Source of the DNA: a virus
IMG/VR virus record: IMGVR_UViG_3300021368_000689
Location: 1-41,712 of that record
DNA length: 41,712 nucleotides
Reading direction: 5' to 3' (one strand)
Position 1 is the first letter of the stretch, and each line of letters starts with the position of its first letter. Position numbers and translations under genes: made by a program. This document shows positions 8,110 to 14,931 of this stretch, in pieces. The notes under the pieces are model-generated. The model had not been told where the DNA came from. It was given only the letters and a program-made list of their open reading frames with translations, and searched no databases.

Positions 8110-9729
8110 ATGGCAACTCCAGTTTTAAATAATGGGATTTTCCTACGTGATACAAGCTATAAAGCTAGTTCACATGTTGATTCGTATCACCTTACCCAGA
8201 TGCTTGGTTCTGCTGAGCCTATGGATATGGGACCAATTGATTTATGGGCTATGACCCAGAAGGTAGAAATGCCTTTATATCAAATGGCTTCTTTTGGTGG
8301 TAAGAATACAATTCTTGTGGACAACGCTAGAGGTGAGTATAAGTGGCAAACTCCTATTGCACAAGATCTTCCTTATATTGTGGCTGACATTGAACCTGCT
8401 AATGCTAGCAAAGGTATAGATGGAACTACATTTAAGATCAAGATCAACAAGAGAACTTTTGGACATGGTGACATTATTACTTATGATAAGTATAATGGAT
8501 TAGAATTGTACATTACTGCGGATGACATCATCCCAGCTGGTGACGGTTTTGTTTACACTGTTCAATTAGTTAACAACAACAACGCAGCCATTTTGGATAA
8601 CAAGTACCTTGCAAAAGGAACTAAGTTCTTCAGAAAAGGTTCTGCACGTGGTGAGTATGGAGAGAGATTCTCTGATATTGAAACAGGTTCTGGTTTCCGT
8701 GAGTTCTACAACTTTGTAGGAGGAGCAGAAGCACACGTTCACTATTCAGTATCTTCTAGAGCAGACTTAATGATCAAAGGTGGATTAAACGCTGATGGTA
8801 CAGTACCTGTTACAGAAATTTGGAGAAACTTCAATACAGATCCAAACAATCCATCAGTACCTAGTATTGAAGGACTAGTAGCATCTATGGGTAAAGCTGG
8901 TGCAAGAGAAGCATTTGAAAATGGAACTCTTACACGTACTTTCATTACAAATATGGAAGCAGCACACCTTTCTAAAATTGCTACGGATATTGAAACTTAC
9001 CTAATGTGGGGTAAAGGTGGTAGAATTAAGCAAGACGGACCAGATGACATCAGACTATCTGTTGGTTTATGGTCTCAGTTGGATAACTCTTTCAAGAGAG
9101 TATACAACAAGTCTTCTTTCACTCTTGACATGTTCAAGTCTGAGCTCTACAACTTCTACCAAGGTAAAGTTGAATTCAAAGGACCAGACCCACAAAGATC
9201 ACTTGTTGTACAAACAGGTATTGGTGGTATGCAACTTATCAATAAAGCAATTGCTGATGAGGTGTATGGTTCTGGTTTAGTACAAAATGCATCTGATATT
9301 GGAGCTGTTAAAGGTTCTGGTATGGACTTGGATTATGGTTTTGCTTACACAAGCTTTACTATTCCATTCTTAGCTAACGTTAAGTTTGTATTGAATCCAG
9401 CATTTGATAACTTGAATACTAATGACATTGAGAATCCATTAATTGATGGTAGACCTCTAAGTTCATATAGCTTCATTATCTTTGATGTAACTGATGAAGG
9501 AAATGACAACATTCACTTGTTGAAACTTTCTTGGGATAATCAACTTAAGTGGTTCTACCAAAATGGTACTATGGACTACATGGGAAGAACTCAAGGATTT
9601 GCTTCTTCTGGTAACTTCAATGGATATAGAGTATACATGACTCAGACCATGCCAGCTATTTGGGTTAAAGATCCGACTAAAGTTCTTAAAATTGTAATGA
9701 GAAACCCTGTTACAGGAGGATCATTCTAA
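8110..9729 (+). CDS. Major capsid protein
   Basis: The protein has 539 residues starting MATPVLNNGIFLRD. It is identified by its place after portal and scaffold, its length, its lack of Cys, and its ending in a strong terminator, as expected for the most abundant product. The sequence has no low-complexity regions, and its segments (GEYKWQTPIAQDLPYIV, IKINKRTFGHGDIITYD, GFREFYNFVGGAEAHVHYS) resemble capsid proteins of crAss-like phages; an HK97 fold is expected for the family but cannot be proven by eye. Codons ending in C for Asn, Phe, His and Asp are clearly more frequent here than in the portal or terminase genes, consistent with selection for high expression. Confidence 0.85.
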   Translation: MATPVLNNGIFLRDTSYKASSHVDSYHLTQMLGSAEPMDMGPIDLWAMTQKVEMPLYQMASFGGKNTILVDNARGEYKWQTPIAQDLPYIVADIEPANASKGIDGTTFKIKINKRTFGHGDIITYDKYNGLELYITADDIIPAGDGFVYTVQLVNNNNAAILDNKYLAKGTKFFRKGSARGEYGERFSDIETGSGFREFYNFVGGAEAHVHYSVSSRADLMIKGGLNADGTVPVTEIWRNFNTDPNNPSVPSIEGLVASMGKAGAREAFENGTLTRTFITNMEAAHLSKIATDIETYLMWGKGGRIKQDGPDDIRLSVGLWSQLDNSFKRVYNKSSFTLDMFKSELYNFYQGKVEFKGPDPQRSLVVQTGIGGMQLINKAIADEVYGSGLVQNASDIGAVKGSGMDLDYGFAYTSFTIPFLANVKFVLNPAFDNLNTNDIENPLIDGRPLSSYSFIIFDVTDEGNDNIHLLKLSWDNQLKWFYQNGTMDYMGRTQGFASSGNFNGYRVYMTQTMPAIWVKDPTKVLKIVMRNPVTGGSF

Positions 9730-9742
9730 GAACAACTTTAAT

Positions 9743-9775
9743 AAAGGGGAGGTGGGTAAAACCTCCTCCCTTTTT
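9743..9775 (+). terminator. Rho-independent terminator after the capsid gene
   Basis: AAAGGGGAGGT pairs with ACCTCCTCCCTTT (two-base bulge), closing a 7-nt loop and followed by TTTTTATTTTT. It begins 13 bp after the capsid stop. Confidence 0.85.
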
Positions 9776-9801
9776 ATTTTTAACCTTTAAAATAAATGAT
9801 C

Positions 9802-9996
9802 ATGGCACTAGATATTAAAAGACAAAACAAGACATATGAATTTTCTAATTCAGATGTTTCTAAAATACTTGCTTCTAAAGCAGTTGGTAAAGATGTCTTA
9901 GCTAGAGACCACGCAAATAATGCAGCAGCATTAGCAGCAGGTTTAGCAAAAGGTGATTTATATCACACTGCCGGAGCTTTAAAAGTAGTTGTTTAA
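9802..9996 (+). CDS. Small capsid-associated protein candidate
   Basis: This is a 64-residue protein starting MALDIKRQNKTYEFSN. The ATG at 9796 (adding MI) is an alternative, but MALD is a more typical phage start. The Ala-rich middle is followed by GLAKGDLYHTAGALKVVV at the C-terminus. An L-x-x-G-x-x-Y-x-T-x-G-x-x-x-V-V ending of this type is frequent in small phage head-decoration or fibre-tip proteins. Placed just after the capsid gene and its terminator, it could decorate or cement the shell. The Ala-rich centre and short length argue against an enzyme. Function is inferred from context only. Confidence 0.65.
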   Translation: MALDIKRQNKTYEFSNSDVSKILASKAVGKDVLARDHANNAAALAAGLAKGDLYHTAGALKVVV

Positions 9997-10012
9997 GAAG
10001 TCAAAAAACTTT

Positions 10013-10032
10013 AGCAAGGGTAAAACCTTGCT
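10013..10032 (+). terminator. Hairpin after the small capsid-associated gene
   Basis: AGCAAGG and CCTTGCT form a 7-bp stem with a 6-nt loop, 17 bp after the stop codon. Only a short TTT follows, so it is a weak terminator or an RNA 3'-end stabiliser. Confidence 0.5.
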
Positions 10033-10055
10033 TTAGAAATTAGTAATAATAAATT

Positions 10056-10071
10056 GTACATAATTATGTAC
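10056..10071. promoter_or_regulatory. 16-bp perfect palindrome in an intergenic region
   Basis: GTACATAATTATGTAC reads identically on both strands. It lies 43 bp upstream of the next ATG, in the only sizeable gap between the capsid-associated gene and the following operon. It could be an operator for a dimeric regulator, part of a promoter (TTGTACATAAT), or chance in AT-rich DNA. Confidence 0.35.
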
Positions 10072-10113
10072 TTTTGACTGTGAATAATAATTATTAATTA
10101 AAACCAAACAAAA

Positions 10114-11130
10114 ATGGAAGATTACACTATTGTAGAAAAATATCAGCAGGCTAAGAAACAGACTGTTGCTATACGTCCCTTTTTTAATCCTAATAAAGAA
10201 AACATGGGATTAGAGAAGTATGGATTAGCATTACATGACGGAGTATATCATGAAGAATCATTAGCATGTCTTGAAATGAATGGAGTCAAGAGATATGTTA
10301 CTGGTCTTAATGAGTTTGCACCTGAAGTTAAAATGCTACCACCAAAAGAAAAGAAAGCTAAGATTAAGGAGATTAGAAAAGTTGTTTCAGAGTTAGAAGC
10401 TGAATTAGCAGCAAATGTTGTTGATCCAGAAGATAAAGAGTTTTGGAACTTATTACAAATTATGCGTCCTGATAACTCTAAGTTCTGGGATAAAATCTCA
10501 ATCAAATGTGGAAATGAGCCAGTATTTTTAGATCCTGATTTAGATCCTTATGATAAAATTAAACTTTATGCTATAAAAGCTGGTGGATTTTCTATAGTAG
10601 CTAAGTCTTTAAAAGATGCTAAGCAAAGTCCTAAAGGTGTTAAATTCTTTTTAGATACTCTAGAAGAAAGTTTAACAACTAGAACAGAGCTAACAAAAAT
10701 TAGAAATAAAGCACTTGTAGAGTTGCAGACAATGTATGATGAAAACACTACTAAGTTAATGTATGTATCTAAGATATGTGATACTAACAGTTCTCAGTAT
10801 ACTAAAGCAACACCTAATGATGTGCTATATGAAAACATGGATGATTACATCAATGGTTCTGGAGCTGAGTCTAATAAGAAAAGAGCAGCACAAAACTTCT
10901 TGGATGTATCTACATTATCTATGGAAGAAATTAAAATTAGAGCTCTAATTAAAGATGCTTTATTTTATAGATTTATTGCAACAAAAGCAGGAGGATGGAT
11001 TGAGCCATTAGATAGTGGTGTAAGATTAGGTAAATCACCATCTGAATGTTTGGAGTTTTTAATGGATCCAGAAAATGAAGAGACATTATTATCTATATTG
11101 GATAAAGTTGAACCATATTGGAACTCATAA
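10114..11130 (+). CDS. Conserved phage protein in the head-to-tail module, function unknown
   Basis: This 338-residue, mostly helical, charged protein starts MEDYTIVEKYQQAKKQTVAI. A Lys/Glu-rich helix (about residues 78-105) is followed by a globular part with LDPDLDPYDKIKLYAIKAGG (about 139-158) and a C-terminal region rich in Asp/Glu. AAAACCAA lies 6 nt before the ATG, supporting the start. It is followed after 11 bp by the connector/ring gene, so the two are co-transcribed. There are no membrane segments and no catalytic motif that I can recognise. In comparable phages this position holds minor head or neck proteins; a structural or assembly role is likely but unproven. Confidence 0.75.
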   Translation: MEDYTIVEKYQQAKKQTVAIRPFFNPNKENMGLEKYGLALHDGVYHEESLACLEMNGVKRYVTGLNEFAPEVKMLPPKEKKAKIKEIRKVVSELEAELAANVVDPEDKEFWNLLQIMRPDNSKFWDKISIKCGNEPVFLDPDLDPYDKIKLYAIKAGGFSIVAKSLKDAKQSPKGVKFFLDTLEESLTTRTELTKIRNKALVELQTMYDENTTKLMYVSKICDTNSSQYTKATPNDVLYENMDDYINGSGAESNKKRAAQNFLDVSTLSMEEIKIRALIKDALFYRFIATKAGGWIEPLDSGVRLGKSPSECLEFLMDPENEETLLSILDKVEPYWNS

Positions 11131-11141
11131 AATAATACATC

Positions 11142-11843
11142 ATGGATAACAACACTCTTTTAATTAAACTAAAACAAAGGCTAAACAAGTTAGATAGTCA
11201 AGACTATGATAACATTGAATGTTGGCAATTTGTAGAGGCTTTTAACAAAGCACAATTAGAATGGTGTAGGAGAAATCTACATGGTGGTAATATGTATAAA
11301 GAAGGTGATGAGTTATCTAAAAGAAGAATAGATGATTTACAACCTTTATTAATTGAGTTATCTTTAACTGGAAATGTTTATGATGATTATTTTGAAGCAA
11401 CAAACTTTCCACTTGACACTTATCTAGAGTTTAAAAAAGTTACAACAAAAGCAAAAGATGATTGCTGTAATCCTAGATCTATGACAGTATATTTAGCTGA
11501 AGAAGCAAATGTACCATTGATTATGAGAGACCCGCTTAAAAACCCTGATTTTGCTTGGGGAGAGACTTTTTGTACAATGTTAGACAACAGAATAAGAATA
11601 TACAGGAAAAACTTTGATATAGTTGATCCTGTTTTAACTTATTATAGAAAACCTATATATATTCAAGTAGCAAATTGTGTTGACCCATATACAGGTAATA
11701 TAAGTTTAGTAGATGTAGACTGTGAATTTAAAGATGATTTAGTTGAAGTTATGCTAGATGATACTGCTGCCTTAATAGCTGGAGATATAGAGAATATGTA
11801 TCAGCAACAAAGAGGATTACAGCAGGCAGAAAGAAATAACTAA
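11142..11843 (+). CDS. Head-tail connector / ring protein
   Basis: The protein has 233 residues. The N-terminal helix-rich part (KQRLNKLDSQDYDNIECWQF, about 11-30) is followed by LEWCRRNLHGGN and a beta-rich C-terminal half with LTYYRKPIYIQ. A short, acidic helical tail follows (VEVMLDDTAALIAGDIENMY). This helix-then-beta plan and the position between capsid and tail genes match connector or ring proteins of short-tailed crAss-like phages, which stack beneath the portal. The exact tier is not decidable from sequence. Only 11 bp separates it from the preceding gene. Confidence 0.7.
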   Translation: MDNNTLLIKLKQRLNKLDSQDYDNIECWQFVEAFNKAQLEWCRRNLHGGNMYKEGDELSKRRIDDLQPLLIELSLTGNVYDDYFEATNFPLDTYLEFKKVTTKAKDDCCNPRSMTVYLAEEANVPLIMRDPLKNPDFAWGETFCTMLDNRIRIYRKNFDIVDPVLTYYRKPIYIQVANCVDPYTGNISLVDVDCEFKDDLVEVMLDDTAALIAGDIENMYQQQRGLQQAERNN

Positions 11844-11847
11844 TATA

Positions 11848-11884
11848 TTGTTTATTTGTAAAAATTGCGTATATTATTATTGTA
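11848..11884 (+). promoter_or_regulatory. Promoter-like element before the 494-residue structural gene
   Basis: TTG at 11848-11850 is followed after 19 nt by TATATTA (11870-11876). The surrounding GTATATTATTATTGTA is identical over 16 nt to the element at 21812. The predicted leader of about 90 nt includes the inverted repeat at 11881. Confidence 0.6.
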
Positions 11885-11897
11885 ACATGTTGTTACA
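11881..11897 (+). promoter_or_regulatory. Inverted repeat in the 5' leader
   Basis: TGTAACA and TGTTACA form 7-bp arms around a 3-nt centre, directly downstream of a promoter-like element. It could be a stabilising 5' hairpin of an abundant mRNA or an operator. Confidence 0.45.
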
Positions 11898-11972
11898 CCA
11901 GAGTAAACTGTCAAAATCAAATTTATTTATTAACCAGTGGGGGTAATGGTCCTCACACAAATTTTATTAATT

Positions 11973-13457
11973 ATGGCTTATTTTAATCATGCGTTTAACA
12001 AAACGTTTATTGCAGACAGCACTTTATTGACTGCTGGTACTGCAACAAGTGCGTTAACTGCTGGTCAGTTGGCTTTAGTAGATGGAGCAGATTGGGAATC
12101 CGTAGCATTACCTGGTGGAGCTGGTGTACCAGCTGTAACTGCAGGGGAACTTGCTTATGTGGTTCAAGGATCTTTCTATTCTAAAGACACTATTGGAAAC
12201 AATCCTGGACACGGTGGTTACAAAGAATCTGTAAAGTCTAAAGGTTTAAACCCTAGATATATTACAAGATTATGGAAAACAAACTGTCTTACTGCTAGCC
12301 AATCAACAGCTTCTTTATCTTTAGCTTCTGATTGTGCACCATGTGGTAAAACTCAATTTATGAGAATTGATGTAAAGGGTTCACCTGCACTTAGATTCTT
12401 AAATCACAATGCATACTCTATTGGTGATTCAGCTAATGTATGTTGCGTTGATGGACAAGAGTACATTGATCCTGCATTAGTTGCAGCTACAATGTCTAGT
12501 ATGGTATTATCTAATCCTCTTATCAAGCCTTTTGTTGCTGAAGGAGATTTAGATGGTGTATCTCAAAGTACTTTATCTGCAGCAGGTACTGGTTATGCTG
12601 TTGCTGATGGTGTTGCTACTTCTGGTAGTGCAACAGGTAGCGGTTTCAAAATTAACATTCTTACATTAGGTGCTAGTGATGCAATTGGTACTTACTCTGT
12701 TGCAGCAGTAGGTTCTGGTTATGTTGCTGGTGATGTACTTGATGTTGACGGTGGCGGTGGAAATGGTAAAATTTTAGTTGATGCTGTTTCTGAAGGTGGT
12801 GTTGTAGTTTCTGTAACTACTGCTGGTCAGGTTGAGCAGTCTATCTATACTATTGCACAAGCAATGGGAGAAGGTGCTGGAGCTTATGTTCCTTCAACTG
12901 ATCCTCATGGAGCATCTAAAGTTTCTGTAACTGTTCACTTCCAAGGAGCATATGTAGACACAGTATTTGGTAACTGTTCATTCAGAACTAGTGATCACTT
13001 TAATGCAGAGCCTGTTGAAATCATTGTATCTTTACTTGATGAGACTGGTAACCCATGTAATGACTGTGGCGTAGCTACTAACGTTGCTGGTTCAATGCAA
13101 CAAACTCAAGGAGAGCAAGTAATTAGAGATTTAATTCTTTCTGAAAGATACCGTCAGAGTCCTTTCAATTCAGGAAATGCTGATAGTTCAAGAATCAGAG
13201 AGATTGAAATGTCTTCTGAAATCCTTGCAGCTGTTGATAGAAGTGCAACTTATAGAGCATACTACATCCAGCATTCTGTTCCAAGATTCAACAACCCAAC
13301 TGGAGTGTTTGACAATGATCAGTACGTTTACAAAATTTATGTAAAATGTTCTGACGCTGCAGCACAAGGTCAGCTTGATGACTTATTTGAAGGTCTAAAA
13401 GCATGGGCTGGTGACAACGGTAACAAGATTGTTATTGAAGATAATGCAGTTTGGTAA
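11973..13457 (+). CDS. Probable abundant virion structural protein with an inserted repeat domain
   Basis: The protein is 494 residues from ATG 11973 (MAYFNHAFNKTF). The open frame extends to a GTG at 11937, but ATG 11973 has a normal AT-rich leader and a typical start. Flanking regions form the core, including LRFLNHNAYSIGD, a central DPALV segment, QVIRDLILSERYRQSPF and HSVPRFNNPTGVFDNDQYVY. I recall this pattern from environmental Bacteroidetes-type phages without an assigned function. Residues ~196-288 look like an insertion holding two copies of a GSGY-x-x-GD-type unit (GTGYAVADG, GSGYVAGDV). The gene has its own promoter-like element and strong terminator, and it is enriched in C-ending codons like the capsid gene, suggesting high copy. 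It has nine Cys, several in pairs. A tail tube or capsid auxiliary protein is possible. Confidence 0.75.
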   Translation: MAYFNHAFNKTFIADSTLLTAGTATSALTAGQLALVDGADWESVALPGGAGVPAVTAGELAYVVQGSFYSKDTIGNNPGHGGYKESVKSKGLNPRYITRLWKTNCLTASQSTASLSLASDCAPCGKTQFMRIDVKGSPALRFLNHNAYSIGDSANVCCVDGQEYIDPALVAATMSSMVLSNPLIKPFVAEGDLDGVSQSTLSAAGTGYAVADGVATSGSATGSGFKINILTLGASDAIGTYSVAAVGSGYVAGDVLDVDGGGGNGKILVDAVSEGGVVVSVTTAGQVEQSIYTIAQAMGEGAGAYVPSTDPHGASKVSVTVHFQGAYVDTVFGNCSFRTSDHFNAEPVEIIVSLLDETGNPCNDCGVATNVAGSMQQTQGEQVIRDLILSERYRQSPFNSGNADSSRIREIEMSSEILAAVDRSATYRAYYIQHSVPRFNNPTGVFDNDQYVYKIYVKCSDAAAQGQLDDLFEGLKAWAGDNGNKIVIEDNAVW

Positions 13458-13481
13458 TATATAACCAATCAAATTTTAATG

Positions 13482-13510
13482 AGAGCAGGGGAGAAATCTC
13501 CTGCTCTTTT
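13482..13510 (+). terminator. Rho-independent terminator
   Basis: AGAGCAGG...AG pairs with CTCCTGCTCT across a short AAAT loop, with a two-base bulge, followed by a TTTTTATTTT tract. It starts 24 bp after the stop of the 494-residue gene. Confidence 0.85.
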
Positions 13511-13533
13511 TATTTTATATTGTTCAGTTTTTT

Positions 13534-13543
13534 TTGTATATTA
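13534..13543 (+). promoter_or_regulatory. TTGTATATTA promoter-like element
   Basis: This exact decamer recurs at 17414, 21810 and 38556. Here it lies 24 bp after a terminator and 29 bp before the ATG at 13573. A TTG at 13520 is closer (14 nt) than the usual -33 spacing. Confidence 0.55.
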
Positions 13544-13572
13544 TCTATATAGTATCCTTAAATTGAACAGAA

Positions 13573-14154
13573 ATGGCAGATAGACATATATTAAGCTTAG
13601 AAATACCAACAGTATCTAATTGTAATCTATTATGTATTAAAGATACAAGTCAGTACTCTAAGGATCTAGCGGTTGACTGTGAAGAGTTACTAATAACACT
13701 TCCAGGATATTCTGTTCCGGTACTAATAAAAGTAGATAAGGACTTTGACATGTGCTTAACAGCATGTACACTTGCTCTGCAAAAAGAAAACTGTGGAACA
13801 AAGCAAGAAAATATACCAGATGGTATATATGTTATTAGATACAGTGTATCTCCTAACTCTAAAGTATACGTGGAATATAATCATCTAAGAGTAACAAGAT
13901 TACTTACACAATATTATGAAGTACTTTGTGATTTAGATGTCCAACCTTGTCAACCCGAATCTGAGAAAGCTGAGTTATTAGCAGAAATGCATTATATAAA
14001 AACCATGATAGATGCTGCAATATCAAATGTAGAATATTGTCAATCATCTGCTCAAGGAATGCAAATTTATAATTATGCAAAAGAAAGGCTAAATAAAATA
14101 ACTTGCCCTACAGGTAATTGTGGTGGTAGTAAAGGAAATTATTATATAGTATAA
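13573..14154 (+). CDS. Conserved Cys-rich tail-associated protein
   Basis: The protein has 193 residues. The N-terminus is MADRHILSLEIPTVSNCNLL, and residues ~82-104 contain PDGIYVIRYSVSPNSKVYVE. I associate both patterns with a conserved protein encoded near tail genes of Bacteroidetes phages. The C-terminal third is helical (SEKAELLAEMHYIKTMIDAA) and ends in CPTGNCGGSKGNYY. There are 11 Cys, in contrast to none in the capsid protein. It begins the transcript made from the element at 13534 and is followed after 12 bp by the Zn-binding mini-protein gene. The likely role is a tail or fibre-attachment subunit; this is inferred from neighbours. Confidence 0.7.
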   Translation: MADRHILSLEIPTVSNCNLLCIKDTSQYSKDLAVDCEELLITLPGYSVPVLIKVDKDFDMCLTACTLALQKENCGTKQENIPDGIYVIRYSVSPNSKVYVEYNHLRVTRLLTQYYEVLCDLDVQPCQPESEKAELLAEMHYIKTMIDAAISNVEYCQSSAQGMQIYNYAKERLNKITCPTGNCGGSKGNYYIV

Positions 14155-14166
14155 AACCAACAAATT

Positions 14167-14358
14167 ATGAGCAATTGTTCAATATGTGGGAAAAGGTTTA
14201 CATGTGGTTGTCAAAAAAAATATGATGCAAATGGAGCTGCAATTTGCAAGAATCCAGATGCATGTGCCAGTAACCCACAGAAAAAAGAAACAGCAGATTC
14301 TAGAGATTTATCTATGAATCTAGCAAAGCAAAAAATAATGGATTTGAAAAATGGGTAA
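14167..14358 (+). CDS. Small Cys-rich, putative zinc-binding protein
   Basis: The protein has 63 residues, with Cys at 4, 7, 13, 15, 27 and 33 arranged as C-x2-C, C-x-C and a later Cys pair, which suggests one or two metal sites. The C-terminal half is a charged amphipathic helix (SRDLSMNLAKQKIMDLKNG). AAAACCAA lies 6 nt before the ATG. Its 3' end overlaps the next gene by 8 bp. Small proteins of this form occur next to tail genes in related phages. It may be a structural clasp or a tail assembly factor; a regulator is also possible. Confidence 0.75.
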   Translation: MSNCSICGKRFTCGCQKKYDANGAAICKNPDACASNPQKKETADSRDLSMNLAKQKIMDLKNG

Positions 14359-14890
14359 ACCTAGAGAGATATCAAATGCAGAACAAGTAAAGCATGTAGC
14401 TTTGATGAAAGAAATCAAAGTAGAGCAAAACTTTGCTAACCAAGCATATGCAAACTTTAAGTCTGTAAAGTTTGGTATTGATTCATGTTGTTATACTGAT
14501 TTTCAGAATGCATTATTACAAAAAGAATTATGTGATTGGTTAAATAGCAAATCTGATAAAATTGTGGCATCCACAGAAGAACCAGGAGTGTTTGTAGAAC
14601 CATTGGCTAAGATAAATGTAAGAGCAAGTATGTCTTGTCCTTCAGTACCTTCTAATGTTTGTACAGTATTAGACTTAGAAGATATCTTAAATAATGACTC
14701 TACTTTTACTCAGTGTTTTTCAAGTTCTGCACAGGTTTGGACTATAACTCACAATTTAGGAGAATATCCTTCTGTTACTGTAGTTGATTTACAAAATAAT
14801 GTAGTAATAGGTGAGGTAGATTATATCAATGCAAATGTAATACGTGTATCATTCAGCAGACCATTTGCTGGGTGTGCATTTTTAAATTAA
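14351..14890 (+). CDS. Tail/fibre-adaptor protein with fibre-tip-like C-terminal domain
   Basis: The protein has 179 residues. The N-terminal half is helical with FGIDSCCYTDFQNALLQKEL (about 41-60). The last ~45 residues, from VWTITHNLGEYPSVTVVDL to FAGCAFLN, match the short beta module W-T-I-x-H-N-L-G-x-Y-P that is widespread in phage fibre and baseplate proteins. Seven Cys are present. The start overlaps the preceding gene by 8 bp, implying coupled expression, and two fibre genes follow. A link between the tail body and fibres is the simplest reading. Confidence 0.7.
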   Translation: MGKPREISNAEQVKHVALMKEIKVEQNFANQAYANFKSVKFGIDSCCYTDFQNALLQKELCDWLNSKSDKIVASTEEPGVFVEPLAKINVRASMSCPSVPSNVCTVLDLEDILNNDSTFTQCFSSSAQVWTITHNLGEYPSVTVVDLQNNVVIGEVDYINANVIRVSFSRPFAGCAFLN

Positions 14891-14931
14891 ATAGAACTAA
14901 AAATTATATATAACAATTAAAATTAAATAAA

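Noticed and set aside
11937-11972. N-terminal extension from GTG 11937 for the 494-residue protein
   Set aside because: GTG is rare here, the extra 12 residues (GVMVLTQILLI) have no likely role, and ATG 11973 has the usual AT-rich leader.
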